A DNA stretch of 64,000 bases from Lates calcarifer. Its lineage: Eukaryota > Chordata > Actinopteri > Centropomidae. Positions 50,536-64,000 of the stretch are shown here, piece by piece. Position numbers and translations under genes: made by a program. The notes beneath the pieces were generated by a model, which did not search any database, had not been told where the DNA came from, and saw only the letters and a list, made by a program, of their open reading frames with translations. The number at the start of each line of letters is the position of its first letter. The first letter of the stretch is position 1. The stretch spans positions 21,578,307-21,642,306 of the forward strand of contig NC_066845.1 in assembly GCF_001640805.2 (NCBI RefSeq). The letters are read 5' to 3'.

Positions 50536-53500
50536 TGAAATACACAAGGATTTGTACACAAATCTTTAGCTGGCCAACAATATCCAATACAACAATGGTG
50601 TATTAGGCATCAGTGGTCAGAAAGGACATGACTGTAGCTGTTACTTCAGAGTTGTAACATTAATTGTATGTCAGGTCAATTCTACTATATAAAATGTTCA
50701 CTCTTGTTTGTATCCTCTTCTTTTTTTTTCTTTACAGTTTTTCCATGTTTCACAGTGTATGAGCTGCAGCTGTGAACATGACAGCTTTGTGGTGTAGCTG
50801 TTAATGTGGTGTATACTGTTAATGTTAACTGAAATCAGGCTTTCCACAATAAGCTTAGCTTTTAATTGTTTCTGGGATACCCCCTTGCTCAACAAAGTCA
50901 TTTCTTTGACAGCTGTTTCATGACATTTAGAACAAATCAGTCCTGTTTCCAATGAGGCAACACTTCAAAACCCCCTCACCCCCACAACAGCTGCAAAATG
51001 CTGTTGAAATCTGGCATCATTGAAGCTGGCGTCTGGTGTTGGGTGGGACAGTGTGAAGGATGGCAGGGCTGACTGAGGCTGAAGTCGCTCTAATGTTGTA
51101 GTGCCAGCCTATTGTAGCTGTTGGGACGGACTGTGTGTCTGTGTGAGTTGTATTAGACCTTCTGATGGCTGATGGGTCTCTGAACCCTGCAGTACATTGT
51201 TGTTGGCCTAAATTCAAGACCAGGAGACCCCTTCCTACCAACCATCAGGTTTTCCATCCTGATACATTGTTGTTCTCTCTCCCCTCTCATGCTGAGCCCA
51301 GAAAAACATATTGAGATAGCTCTCTATGATGTATATTTGTTCTTTTGTTTCTCAAAAAAATAAGGATAGAGGGTGCTGCCAGTGTAAACGTGGTCTGGAA
51401 GTAATTTGTAGATTGTTTCTTTAAAGGGATTTCTCTCTGGCAAACCACATGTTTCTGTCTCTGTCAGGTCCTGGCTTGTAAAAGAGTCATCACTGTTGCT
51501 TCAGTCATTATGGACAGAGAAGAAGTTATTTTTGTCACTATTGTGCAAGTTAAATAAAAACCCACAGCACCTGTGTGTGGCTGCAGATTAGAGGTGTGGT
51601 GTGTTCACATCGTGGTCCAGATAACAGAACAGTTTCTTGAAGAAGCCTCTTTCCATTTGTTAAGCAGTTGTCATCATGTGTCATTGCGATTGGTTCAGCT
51701 GTTTCAGAGATGAGACCAGTGAAGCAACTAACTGAGAGTTAATCTTTAAATCACCACACTGTTCAAAATATGTTCACCTTCATCCAGCCCTTCTGCACCT
51801 TGCACCTACATGAACCAAAACAGCAGATGACTTTAGAGATAAGGCCTTTAGTCTTGTTATCAAGGATAGAGTTTACCACATGTGTACTACACATCTCATA
51901 AACGTCACTGAGCAAACAAAAACTTTGAATTAATCTTATCTTAGGTTTGCTTTTTCTTGAGCTTTACACCACATCTCACTGTCTTCACCAGCAGATGGCA
52001 ACTCAGCAAACTCCATCGACTGATGGACTATGAGACGGTTGTTGTCAAACCATTATTTCCACAGTCAAAAATGAACTTTTCAACTAAATAACAGCTAGTA
52101 TAAGAATAAAAAGGAAACAACAACAAAGAATGTGACAAATAAAAGTCAGAAAGTTCCAGCAATCATCTGACTGGAAAAATCTGGAGGACACATGCCCTCA
52201 CTTCCTATCAGCAGCTCTGTGAGCCAGACTCTGGTAGTACATTGACTGTGGTTTCAGCATGGCCTGAATGGATGGCACTGTATGACCACGAAGCAAGGGA
52301 AGGATTCATATTAACTTTACCTTCCCATTTATGTATCTAACAATTGCATCTTTATAAAATGAAGCACCATAGAGTACATCCAGATGCATCATTATTCCTG
52401 TTTGTTGACAGATTTATTTTCCTGTCACCATAGAGAACAGATGGGGCTCCCTTTCTTGCCAAAACACTTTAAATATATCTTTTATCTATTTTGGAAAGAC
52501 AAATTAGATTCTCTCAGGGGTTTTAAAAGTTCTTACGTTGCCAGATTACCTGTTATCTTGTCATTTTATCTGAAAGACTCCATTGTATTCACATCAAGCA
52601 GGGGCAAGAGTTCATCACTTCATCCAGATGATTTATGGATGAATCTGGAGGAATATTTCACCTTCATGAATAATCTTTGTCGAGGGCCGTTGAGAACGGC
52701 CCTGCAGTATTTTTCCTCGATCACATGCCAAAATCTGTAGGTGTTTTGGGGCATCTTTGTCTGTTCCTCTGCTACAAAATGTTAATGTGAGGTCCTGACA
52801 CAACCACTCCTCTTCCATAATCTCCAAAGGCCTCCATTGTATCTCATACAATGGCCTTCTCTGGTGTGCTCCTCGGTCACTAGCCTAGCCCTCAGGAAAG
52901 CCCCCTCTGCAAAGAACATGAGACTTTATTGAATGTGTGCCAGCTCCCATAGACTAGCTCAGAGAAAGGCACTTCATAATTTGATTGTTATTAAGTATTT
53001 GACCCTCAGGCCTTTGATTTACATGAGAATACATCAACTTTAGGAGACTGACAGAAGGTTCACCAGGTTTTCATGCAGGTTTAAAAAGGATGTTGTCTGT
53101 TTACTGTTTACTTCACTCTGCTCTTACATCCTGTTCAGGCAAATCTGTCTCTTAGTGACTGCTACAGGAAATAGCCCAAAGTGCCCTAATTAAAGTCACG
53201 TTGAAGTCTTCCACTTTATCCTCAAATAACTGAGCTGTCACATACCTCACTGTGAACACTAATGTGTTTGCAGCATGCTATTGAGGACTGTCAAAATATA
53301 GACAGACTTACAGCATCCTCCAAAATTCAATCACTTTTTTTGAATTGGTTTCTTCCTTTATCAGCTTGAGTAAGAGGATGTGCTTATAATAACCTGCTTG
53401 TACAGACCAGTGTTTATAGGGGAGGACAGTCTCATTCAAAGCCTTCATTCATTTAGTTAAATTAATGCTGCTGATTAAATATGTATTTGACGATCTGGAA

Positions 53501-53769
53501 TAACAGCTGTAGCCTACTAACTTGCACACCTCACTCATCTCAAGCTGCTTGATCCTATACTTGGTCCTGGTTCTTGATTTCACACTATTAAGTTGACCAG
53601 CTTTAAACGTTCTGTGTGGAGGAATCTGAAGCAATTTAAATGTAATAATTTATTTTTTATTGCCAGTCTGTGAAAAGAGTGTAATGTGACATAAAAAATG
53701 ATTAATTCTCTGACTTTCTCTGTTGTCTATAACACCCTTGTAGACTGATTTCTATGTAAAGAACTAGGA
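50536..53769. other. Intergenic stretch without identified gene
   Basis: No exon or nameable repeat beyond short low-complexity runs. It includes a CTCF-like motif at 51988-52000. The longest open frame (52384-52740, plus strand) has no splice context or motif that would support a gene. Confidence 0.4.
51988..52000 (+). promoter_or_regulatory. CTCF-like motif in intergenic DNA
   Basis: CCAGCAGATGGCA agrees with the first 13 positions of the CTCF core; the last position (A) does not. Confidence 0.4.
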
Positions 53770-54780
53770 TGAGTTGAATTAAAGCCTCAATTTTAGACTG
53801 ATTTGTTGTTCAGTTTGCCAATGTTCTATCCCTTCCTTGTCGTAGTATGTCCGTTCCAGCCAAAAATGTGTTCTGATGCCTTGAGTCTCTCTGTCTTTTT
53901 GATTTTCCAAGTGACCAGAGGTTAAAGTTTCATATTCACTATTGTTCTCTCCTCCTTGTTCTTCCATTCACGCCTTATCCTTTCTGTTTTGTTTTATATT
54001 GTTTATCCATTTGTCTTTATCTAATTATTTATCAATTTATTTATTTGCTTATTTCTTTTTTTTTTTTTTTTTTTTTTACTTATTCCTATTCTGCAGTTAA
54101 GTCCTCAATTACTCTCCATAGAATTCCACTAAGGAATAAAAGAAATCCTATTAAGGTTAAAATACCTAGGATTATATGTCCTGCTGTCGTTTGATTTGTT
54201 AGTTGCTGTCCACCAGTGTGCATGTATGTGCGTGTCTCCCCTATCTTACTCCTACTCCTTTCAGCCTTTTCTAGGCAAGGCACGCTTTATCTGGTCATCT
54301 ACCCTTTCAAACCAATCTTCTTAAAACAAAACGCACATGAAAGATAGATGTGCCTTGCTTGACTTGGTACAGTATTATTACACAATATTCCCTGTTCCAC
54401 ACATTCCTTACTCTCATTAGGTTAAGCTTTTTCCTCAAATACACTTCCTCAACATTAAAGATCTTTGCTCAACCTACATGGACATCAAGAATTCTCAACT
54501 CTGTTTAAGCCTTTTCTTTAAATACACTTCCTTAACATTAAAGATTCTGCCTAACTAAGCTACGCAAAACACATACAACTGCCTTTTCCTTCTATTATCT
54601 CCCATGATTGTGTTTTAATTTAGTGTGGGTTAGGTTCAGAAAAGGCGAGTCTAAAAATAGGAGGTTTTATCCCCCTGGGCGGATGCACCCTGCATTTTGC
54701 AGAAAATAAAGGCTCTGCTTACCGCTTAAATTTGGGGCCTGTGTAGTATTAGATAGTACTTGTGGTCAGGGGTTTACACA
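53770..54780 (-). mobile_element. Possible retrovirus-like or LTR-element remnant
   Basis: Two short minus-strand open frames lie close together. One at 54086-54283 has a strong membrane segment near its end (IILGILTLIGFLLFLSGILW) after an N-x-T sequon. The other, at 53779-53967, is charged and Glu/Gln-rich (MEEQGGENNSEYETL). Their sense strand is A-rich, as in retroviral genes. Next to them at 54400-54780 is an LTR-like stretch with two imperfect copies of AAATACACTTCCTNAACATT about 80 bases apart and a plus-strand AATAAA followed by GGCTCTGCTTACCGC. The strand of that signal disagrees with the frames, I find no pol motif and no primer-binding site, and the block is clearly broken. Class and orientation are uncertain. 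Confidence 0.3.
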
Positions 54781-54874
54781 CGTTTTATTTGATTTTTTTT
54801 TACAGTTTTGATGACTGAGTTTGGGGAGGACATAAAGACATTCCAAGTCAAAAGGTCGAAAGGCAAGTGAAGTC

Positions 54875-55105
54875 CATCCAGCCATCTATTATCTATACCC
54901 CTTATCAGTCCTTCAGAGGGCCAACAGATACAGACAAACAATCAATCACATTCACATTCATCAATTAACCTAGCCTAGCCTTTGGACTGTGGGACGAAGC
55001 CAGAGCTCAGGGAGAACATGCAAACTCCACACAGAAAAGCCCTGGGCTTGAATCCGGAAGATTCTTGCTGTGATGCGACAGCGCTAACCACTGCAGTGCC
55101 CCCCC
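54875..55105 (-). mobile_element. V-SINE/HE1-like SINE with target-site duplication
   Basis: On the minus strand the head reads GCACTGCAGTGGTTAGCGCT, followed by GTCGCATCACAGCAAG, then a central part (GTTTGCATGTTCTCC, CCCACAGTCCAAAGG, GTTAATTGATGAATGTG) and a 3' end GGGGTATAGATAATAGATGG. This order is that of the tRNA-derived SINEs with a conserved central domain that abound in fish. AAGTGAAGTC at 54865-54874 and 55106-55115 forms a perfect 10-base duplication at both ends, so the element is essentially full length and fairly young. Confidence 0.85.
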
Positions 55106-55115
55106 AAGTGAAGTC

Positions 55116-57949
55116 ACAAGTCACAAATAACAAATGGTGTTCATTTGCAAGTCTTTCATGATTTTGTCAGGTTGAAGTCTGAAGTCATCAGATTCATCAG
55201 AGTCTGATTTGAGTCCAAGTCATGTGACTCAAGTCCAAACCTGAGGATTCTGGTGTATTATCAGCTAGATGTGTAGGATTTTGCTTTATGTTTATAATCA
55301 GAAGTCCTGATGAATTATTGCAATGCTGGGTGTGTCTCTGTAAATGTGGGCAGATCACGCAGTGGAAAGTCCCCATATGTGGGAGAAAATAACCTCAGTA
55401 CAGCAAAGGGGCTAGGAGGAGAGCATCTTCTTTCATTAACCCAATTACTTCTTGAACATTAATCATAAGACAAATAGTGCAGTTCCTGGGTTCACAGTGG
55501 CATGTAACATGGGGACAAAGGCTTTACATCCTGGGCGCTGTGAGGACATGGTGGTGAGTGTGTGACGGTGATGAACAGGAGGCCCTTCTGATGTGGACAG
55601 GATCAAGTTGAGTCCTGATTTAGCAACAGGAGAGCCTTTGTGTTCGCCATGAGGCACTGAGACTGAAGCAGCATAGGTCATGTGAATTGTCAGTGTTCAT
55701 CACCACGGCTAGCGTGGACATCATTGTTCCATTACAACAACATGTCAGCATTTCGTGACAGAGTTCATGATTGGACACACCATTAGTGCTGCTCTCCTCA
55801 AACCTACAGTCTTGTCTGACACTCATCAATGAGTGCACTGAGACCTTCTTTAAATAGAAATAGGGATTTGATTTTCTTAAATGAGGCCCGCATGCATGGA
55901 CCTACCACACCCACAGTTTAGCTCTTGATTTATTTCTGTGTCTCCCTCTGGAATTGCATTACTTGGAGCTGAAGTTGAAGATTTTCATATCCCCAGCCAA
56001 GAAATCAGGCAGCCATGCCCATATTACCATGACCCAGATCTGCTTCTTTCGGTGTATTTTGGGACTGAGATGAAGCAGAGCATGGTGACCTCTACCCCAG
56101 AACTAAACACAACTCATGAGAGCTGTTATCCAGAAATCAGAAGAACTGAGTCACTGGTCATCATCCCTTCAATAGGAGGGGCAAGGCGAGTCCTGCTATC
56201 CCAAGGCATTTACTGGGTCACTGCAGATTGATTTATAAGTCCCACAACAGACTTTTATTATGGAGATTTTATTTCATAGCACAGACACACGCTCAGCTGG
56301 TTCCAAGTGTTACATTTCAGGACATTATTATTTAAGTATTCAAGACAATTAAGCAAAATACTTTATGAATCCATTTTATGAATAAACTTAACAAAACAGT
56401 CTGAATAATTCAAGAACAGGCAAAATAATACAGTTGTTGTGAATTATTATTATGAATAATGTACAAGACCAAAACAACACTATGTAGTGCTGTAACACTT
56501 ATCTTGTGTGTCTTAAAGCTTACCATTCCCACTACATGCCTCACATAGTGCTGTCTGTCACTGTCAAAAGCAAAAACATTCATGGTTTATTGTGTCCACT
56601 GTTGAAGATGGAACAGCTAATGGTACAGTACACCTTTTGTATGAGCATGACATGGTTCTTAATTTGCATTAAGGTGAAAATGTAGAAATACAAAACAATT
56701 ACAACATATATAGTGGTTTTTCAAATGTTATTAACAATGACAAAAGCTGCATTCTTTTATATAACAGAAATTTAACAAGATGCATGAAACTTTGACAAAA
56801 AGTTGTAAGATATTAATTATCACATGAATTCATGTAAATATAAAAAGTTAAGCTTAGAAACGTGTGTACATTGTTTTTTGGAGTTCATATTATATTCAAC
56901 ACATCCCTCAAAACAATATGTATGGTCAAGAGACAGGAAGTGTCATGAGGCCGGAATAATAAACAAAGCAGATTCATGGTCAAAGTGCTTGGTGACAGGA
57001 TGGAGTAGATGGGCAAGTGAAACAATAGTTTAGTTTTACAAACATTTCTCCGAAGCAGAGCTACTCTCGAAGCAGAAATAATCTCCTTGGTTGAGTTAAA
57101 TTCTAGGCAGCGGAGCCAAAAAAACATTTTCTGTATAAAAATAGTTAATAGAAGCCTAATGAAAGGCAAAAGAGGTGGTGTCTAAGGTTAGCTAAGTTTA
57201 GCCATACTACATTATCTAATTCATTAGCTAGTTGGTCCAGCTTCTCTTTAACTGTCAATGACCATGGCTGAATACTGATGATAAATGCAAATATCCTATG
57301 CTGCATTTCCTTCAAGGAAATGCTTGGCTGAAAAAACAGAGTCCAGTGTTCAGATAGAGCTCTCAAGTCTACTTACTGTATAATGCATGCTTCACTATTA
57401 CTCATTTGTCAGCTGTCTGGCTACTAGCTGAATATGAGCATCCAACTGTATTCATACAGGTGGACAGAGAAACCATTATAATCTGTCACTTCTCACCAGT
57501 CACACCAAACATCAGCAACTGATGGCTAACTGCCAGCCAGGGACATTTTATGGCAAGATAGTCACAATCATGGTCAAAAGAGTTCTTGGTCTTTAAAAGG
57601 GACAATAAGTAATCACTGACTCTCGTCTGATAACTGCCTGTTTTGTGGAGCACTTTCTATTCCTGCAGAGGAGGGGTTAAATAAAAGTGGACGGTGAAAC
57701 ACAGCTAATATGTTGTGATAGCTCCCTCTATTTTGGACTCTTCTGTCCTGAAAGGTCAGCACTGTCAACATGGTTTGCTACTGTAATGTATAATGCAAAA
57801 CTGTGCCAAAATGTCATGTTGTCATGGTTTGGTACCACTTTACTAATATTTAATGTTCATGTATGTGTTTATTCTATGAAGGATTAGTTCTCACATCAGA
57901 GGCTTTGTTACTATTCAGATGTTTTAAGAGTTCCCTCAAAAAAAACATC
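55116..57949. other. Intergenic stretch without identified gene
   Basis: No exon or nameable repeat. Downstream of OLFML2A in its own direction, so its 3' UTR could reach into 58706-59455, but I found no convincing poly(A) signal for it. Confidence 0.35.
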
Positions 57950-58266
57950 ATCATCAACATCTGTGATGTGACCCCAACTGCAGACTGTTTTCTATAAGAT
58001 GTCAAAAGCCAAATGATTGGAAACCACTGGTTTAATAATTAATAATGTGTTGTATTGTAAAAACTTGTTATACTTTACATTATGTAAAGTCTACATCTTA
58101 AAAGGAACTAGTAACTAAAGCTGTTAAATAAATGTAGTGGAGTAGAAAATACACTATTTCCCTCTGAAATGGAGTGGAAGTGTCAAGTGGCATAAAATGG
58201 AAGTACTTAAAACTGTACTTAAGTATAGTACTTGAGTAAATGTTCTTTGTTACTTTCCACCACTGC
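57950..58266 (-). mobile_element. hAT-like non-autonomous element, one end
   Basis: Read on the minus strand from 58266: CAGTGGTGGAAAGTAAC, then repeated AAGTACTTAAGTACA-type motifs, CCACTACATTTATTTAACAG and CTTTAGTTACTAGTTCC. This matches, from memory, one half of the abundant fish element whose other end is represented at 5758. The far end is not recognised, so the lower boundary is approximate. Confidence 0.55.
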
Positions 58267-58488
58267 TATATAGTAAGTGTATAAAAAACAGTCTACAATG
58301 TCCAGTAGTAACAGTTACCTGAAATATTAGCTATGACATTACATACTCAGCTACAGTTACCTATTTAGGAATCTGGTTACTTACTGTCTGAGAAAAACAA
58401 AAACAAAACAATGTCATATATCCAGCTGCTGGTTCTGCTTTTTCTGCTTTTTAGTCATTATTTTATCCATTTGTTTAGACTGACCATA

Positions 58489-58703
58489 TGAGGGGGCTTC
58501 AAAAAGTTTGTGGAAAAAGTACATAGCTAAAAATCATATGCAGGGATTTTGATTGCAATGCACCTGTACGTTCTCATACTAATGTGTCATAACATGTTCT
58601 AACATGAACCCTTAAATGCATGTTGCAACGCAAAAATAAATGTCATAACTTAAACCATTTTTTCCAACTGTCCTTTTCCCACAAACTTTTTGACGCCCCC
58701 TCG
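58489..58703 (+). mobile_element. Mariner-type MITE, copy 2
   Basis: A 215-base element flanked on both sides by TA (58487-58488 and 58704-58705). Its ends, TGAGGGGGCTTCAAAAAGTT and the inverse of CGAGGGGGCGTCAAAAAGTT, form imperfect inverted repeats of about 25 bases. The interior (GTACATAGCTAAAAATCATA, CATAACATGTTC, CCCTTAAATGCATGTTGCAA) is shared with copy 1 in the opposite direction. It is better preserved than copy 1. Confidence 0.8.
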
Positions 58704-59455
58704 TATTTAAAAACTCATCTGATTCCCATCACAGCACAGAGTATAACAGGGGGGACAGATTTTCTCAGTATGTGTGGTTATGACCTAGCTTAATGGTCAG
58801 TATTAACAGGAGAAATATTTACAGTAACCAAGACCACTTTCACCTCAACCATATATGTATTAGAATGAGATAAGACTAACATGACTTATATTGAAGCAAT
58901 CCATTAAAAGGATATTAACACTCATATTTGGGAGTTTCTGTTTGAATGAAGTAATCCTATCTCAGCCACTGCTCAGGCCTCAGAAACCATCTACAGTAAC
59001 AGCTCATGATCAGTCAAAGATGCAAGCCTCAAAGTGCCCCTTCAGAAACCATTAGGTGATGTTACAAATGTTATGTCTACTTTAAACTTGCTGTTTATAG
59101 CTATCTATCTCTCTGCTCGTTAGCCAGCCTGCTGACATTTCATAAATGAAGACATGAAGAAATCTCTGATTCTAAACTCTACCTCTACCTGATAAGCTTT
59201 AACTCAACCTGTTAGATTATTTCCACACTTCCACCCAATATATATATATATTTGAGGCATGTGTTTGGTACACTGTGAGGTCAGGTGTTTGAATAACATG
59301 CATTGGTACTGGAAGGTTGGTGTAAAGTCATCCTTTGTCCTGTGTAGTCCAATATGCCTGCTGCTAGGCTGTCAAATACTGAGCATCTTCTTTCTTTATA
59401 GGTGCCATACTGGCAGGCCTACTGTGAGCTTATCTGTAGCACAAACTAGCTGTGC

Positions 59456-63424
<3,969 letters not shown>

Positions 63425-64000
63425 CTGAGAGGGAGAAGAAGAAGTACAGAGAAAGGCCATGAGATAAAAGAAGAAATCAAGGATTCTACAAAGATAGTTC
63501 AGACAGTCCTGTACTGAGTGATGACAGAGGAGACACTGTTAGCTTTTAATAAGTAAACAAGCTGCTTCCTGTTCTAGTTATTAATGGTCATATTAGAGCA
63601 GTATGATGCAGTAGTGTGTTGGGACATTGTCACTAAATTGTATTGCAACTGTCCTTTCAAAAGTGTCTTTAAATTTTTTAGTCTCTGTACAGTGCAGTAC
63701 TATGGCTCCCTGACAGACTCCTCAAGACATATTTAAGCCTGCAGTTTTCTAGAAGTTCACATCAAAGACACTACATTAGCGATGCAGCACACAAAGAATA
63801 CCAACTTCCTCCCTCTCTTCTCTGAATTTCTCCCTGCTCCTTCCTTGTTTAACCCAGCCTGTTCTGGTTTCTGTGACAGCATTTGCCTTTTAACAAACAT
63901 TCAAAAGCTGGAACCTAAAATTACTGCATCATATCTATGGTTTCAGTGGAGAGTGTTGAGAACTCAGTATGCTTAGAATGTGTGTAAAGGTACGGGGGAG
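63425..64000 (-). other. OLFML2A: OLFML2A upstream intron (incomplete)
   Basis: The acceptor (CCCTCTCAG on the minus strand) borders the linker exon at 63424. No further OLFML2A exon is visible up to the window edge. Confidence 0.6.

Noticed and set aside
52384..52740. 118-codon plus-strand open frame in the gene desert
   Set aside because: No splice signals, promoter or family resemblance; hydrophobic and aromatic-rich composition is what AT-rich DNA gives by chance.

Overview
The window is vertebrate, almost certainly teleost fish, nuclear DNA. Genes are split by GT-AG introns, the gaps carry fish-type interspersed repeats (tRNA-derived SINEs, hAT-like, Tc1-like and mariner-like elements, CA/TG microsatellites), and the gene neighbourhood matches the human chromosome 9q33 block that holds GOLGA1, RPL35 and OLFML2A.

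Layout. (1) About 500-900: CpG-rich promoter and a probable non-coding first exon. (2) 1805-19584, plus strand: golgin-97 (GOLGA1) in 23 coding exons. I traced every junction; it predicts 838 residues ending in a GRIP domain. Its 3' UTR probably runs to a poly(A) signal at 21684. (3) 22161-24333, plus strand: ribosomal protein L35 (RPL35), four exons, 123 residues, with the start codon alone in exon 1 and a pyrimidine-rich (TOP-like) start region. (4) 26535-29475, plus strand: a compact four-exon gene for a 262-residue type I membrane protein of the mannose-6-phosphate-receptor/ATG27 type. I do not know an established name for it, and it is the most interesting gene here. (5) 29476-59455: about 30 kb in which I find no convincing gene, filled with repeat relics. 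(6) 59456-63424, minus strand: the last three exons of olfactomedin-like 2A (OLFML2A), which continues past the right edge.

The genes do not form a pathway. GOLGA1 and the receptor-like gene both concern the secretory and endosomal system, RPL35 is a housekeeping translation gene and OLFML2A is a secreted matrix protein; their proximity looks like inherited synteny. ARPC5L and WDR38, which I recall lying in the human block, are not seen in the matching gaps. I see no CRISPR array, operon or other prokaryotic system and no clear new multi-gene system. The points most worth a second look are the receptor-like gene, two oppositely oriented copies of a mariner-type MITE 10.5 kb apart, a pair of palindromic Tc1-like relics, a possible retrovirus-like remnant, and three CTCF-like motifs.
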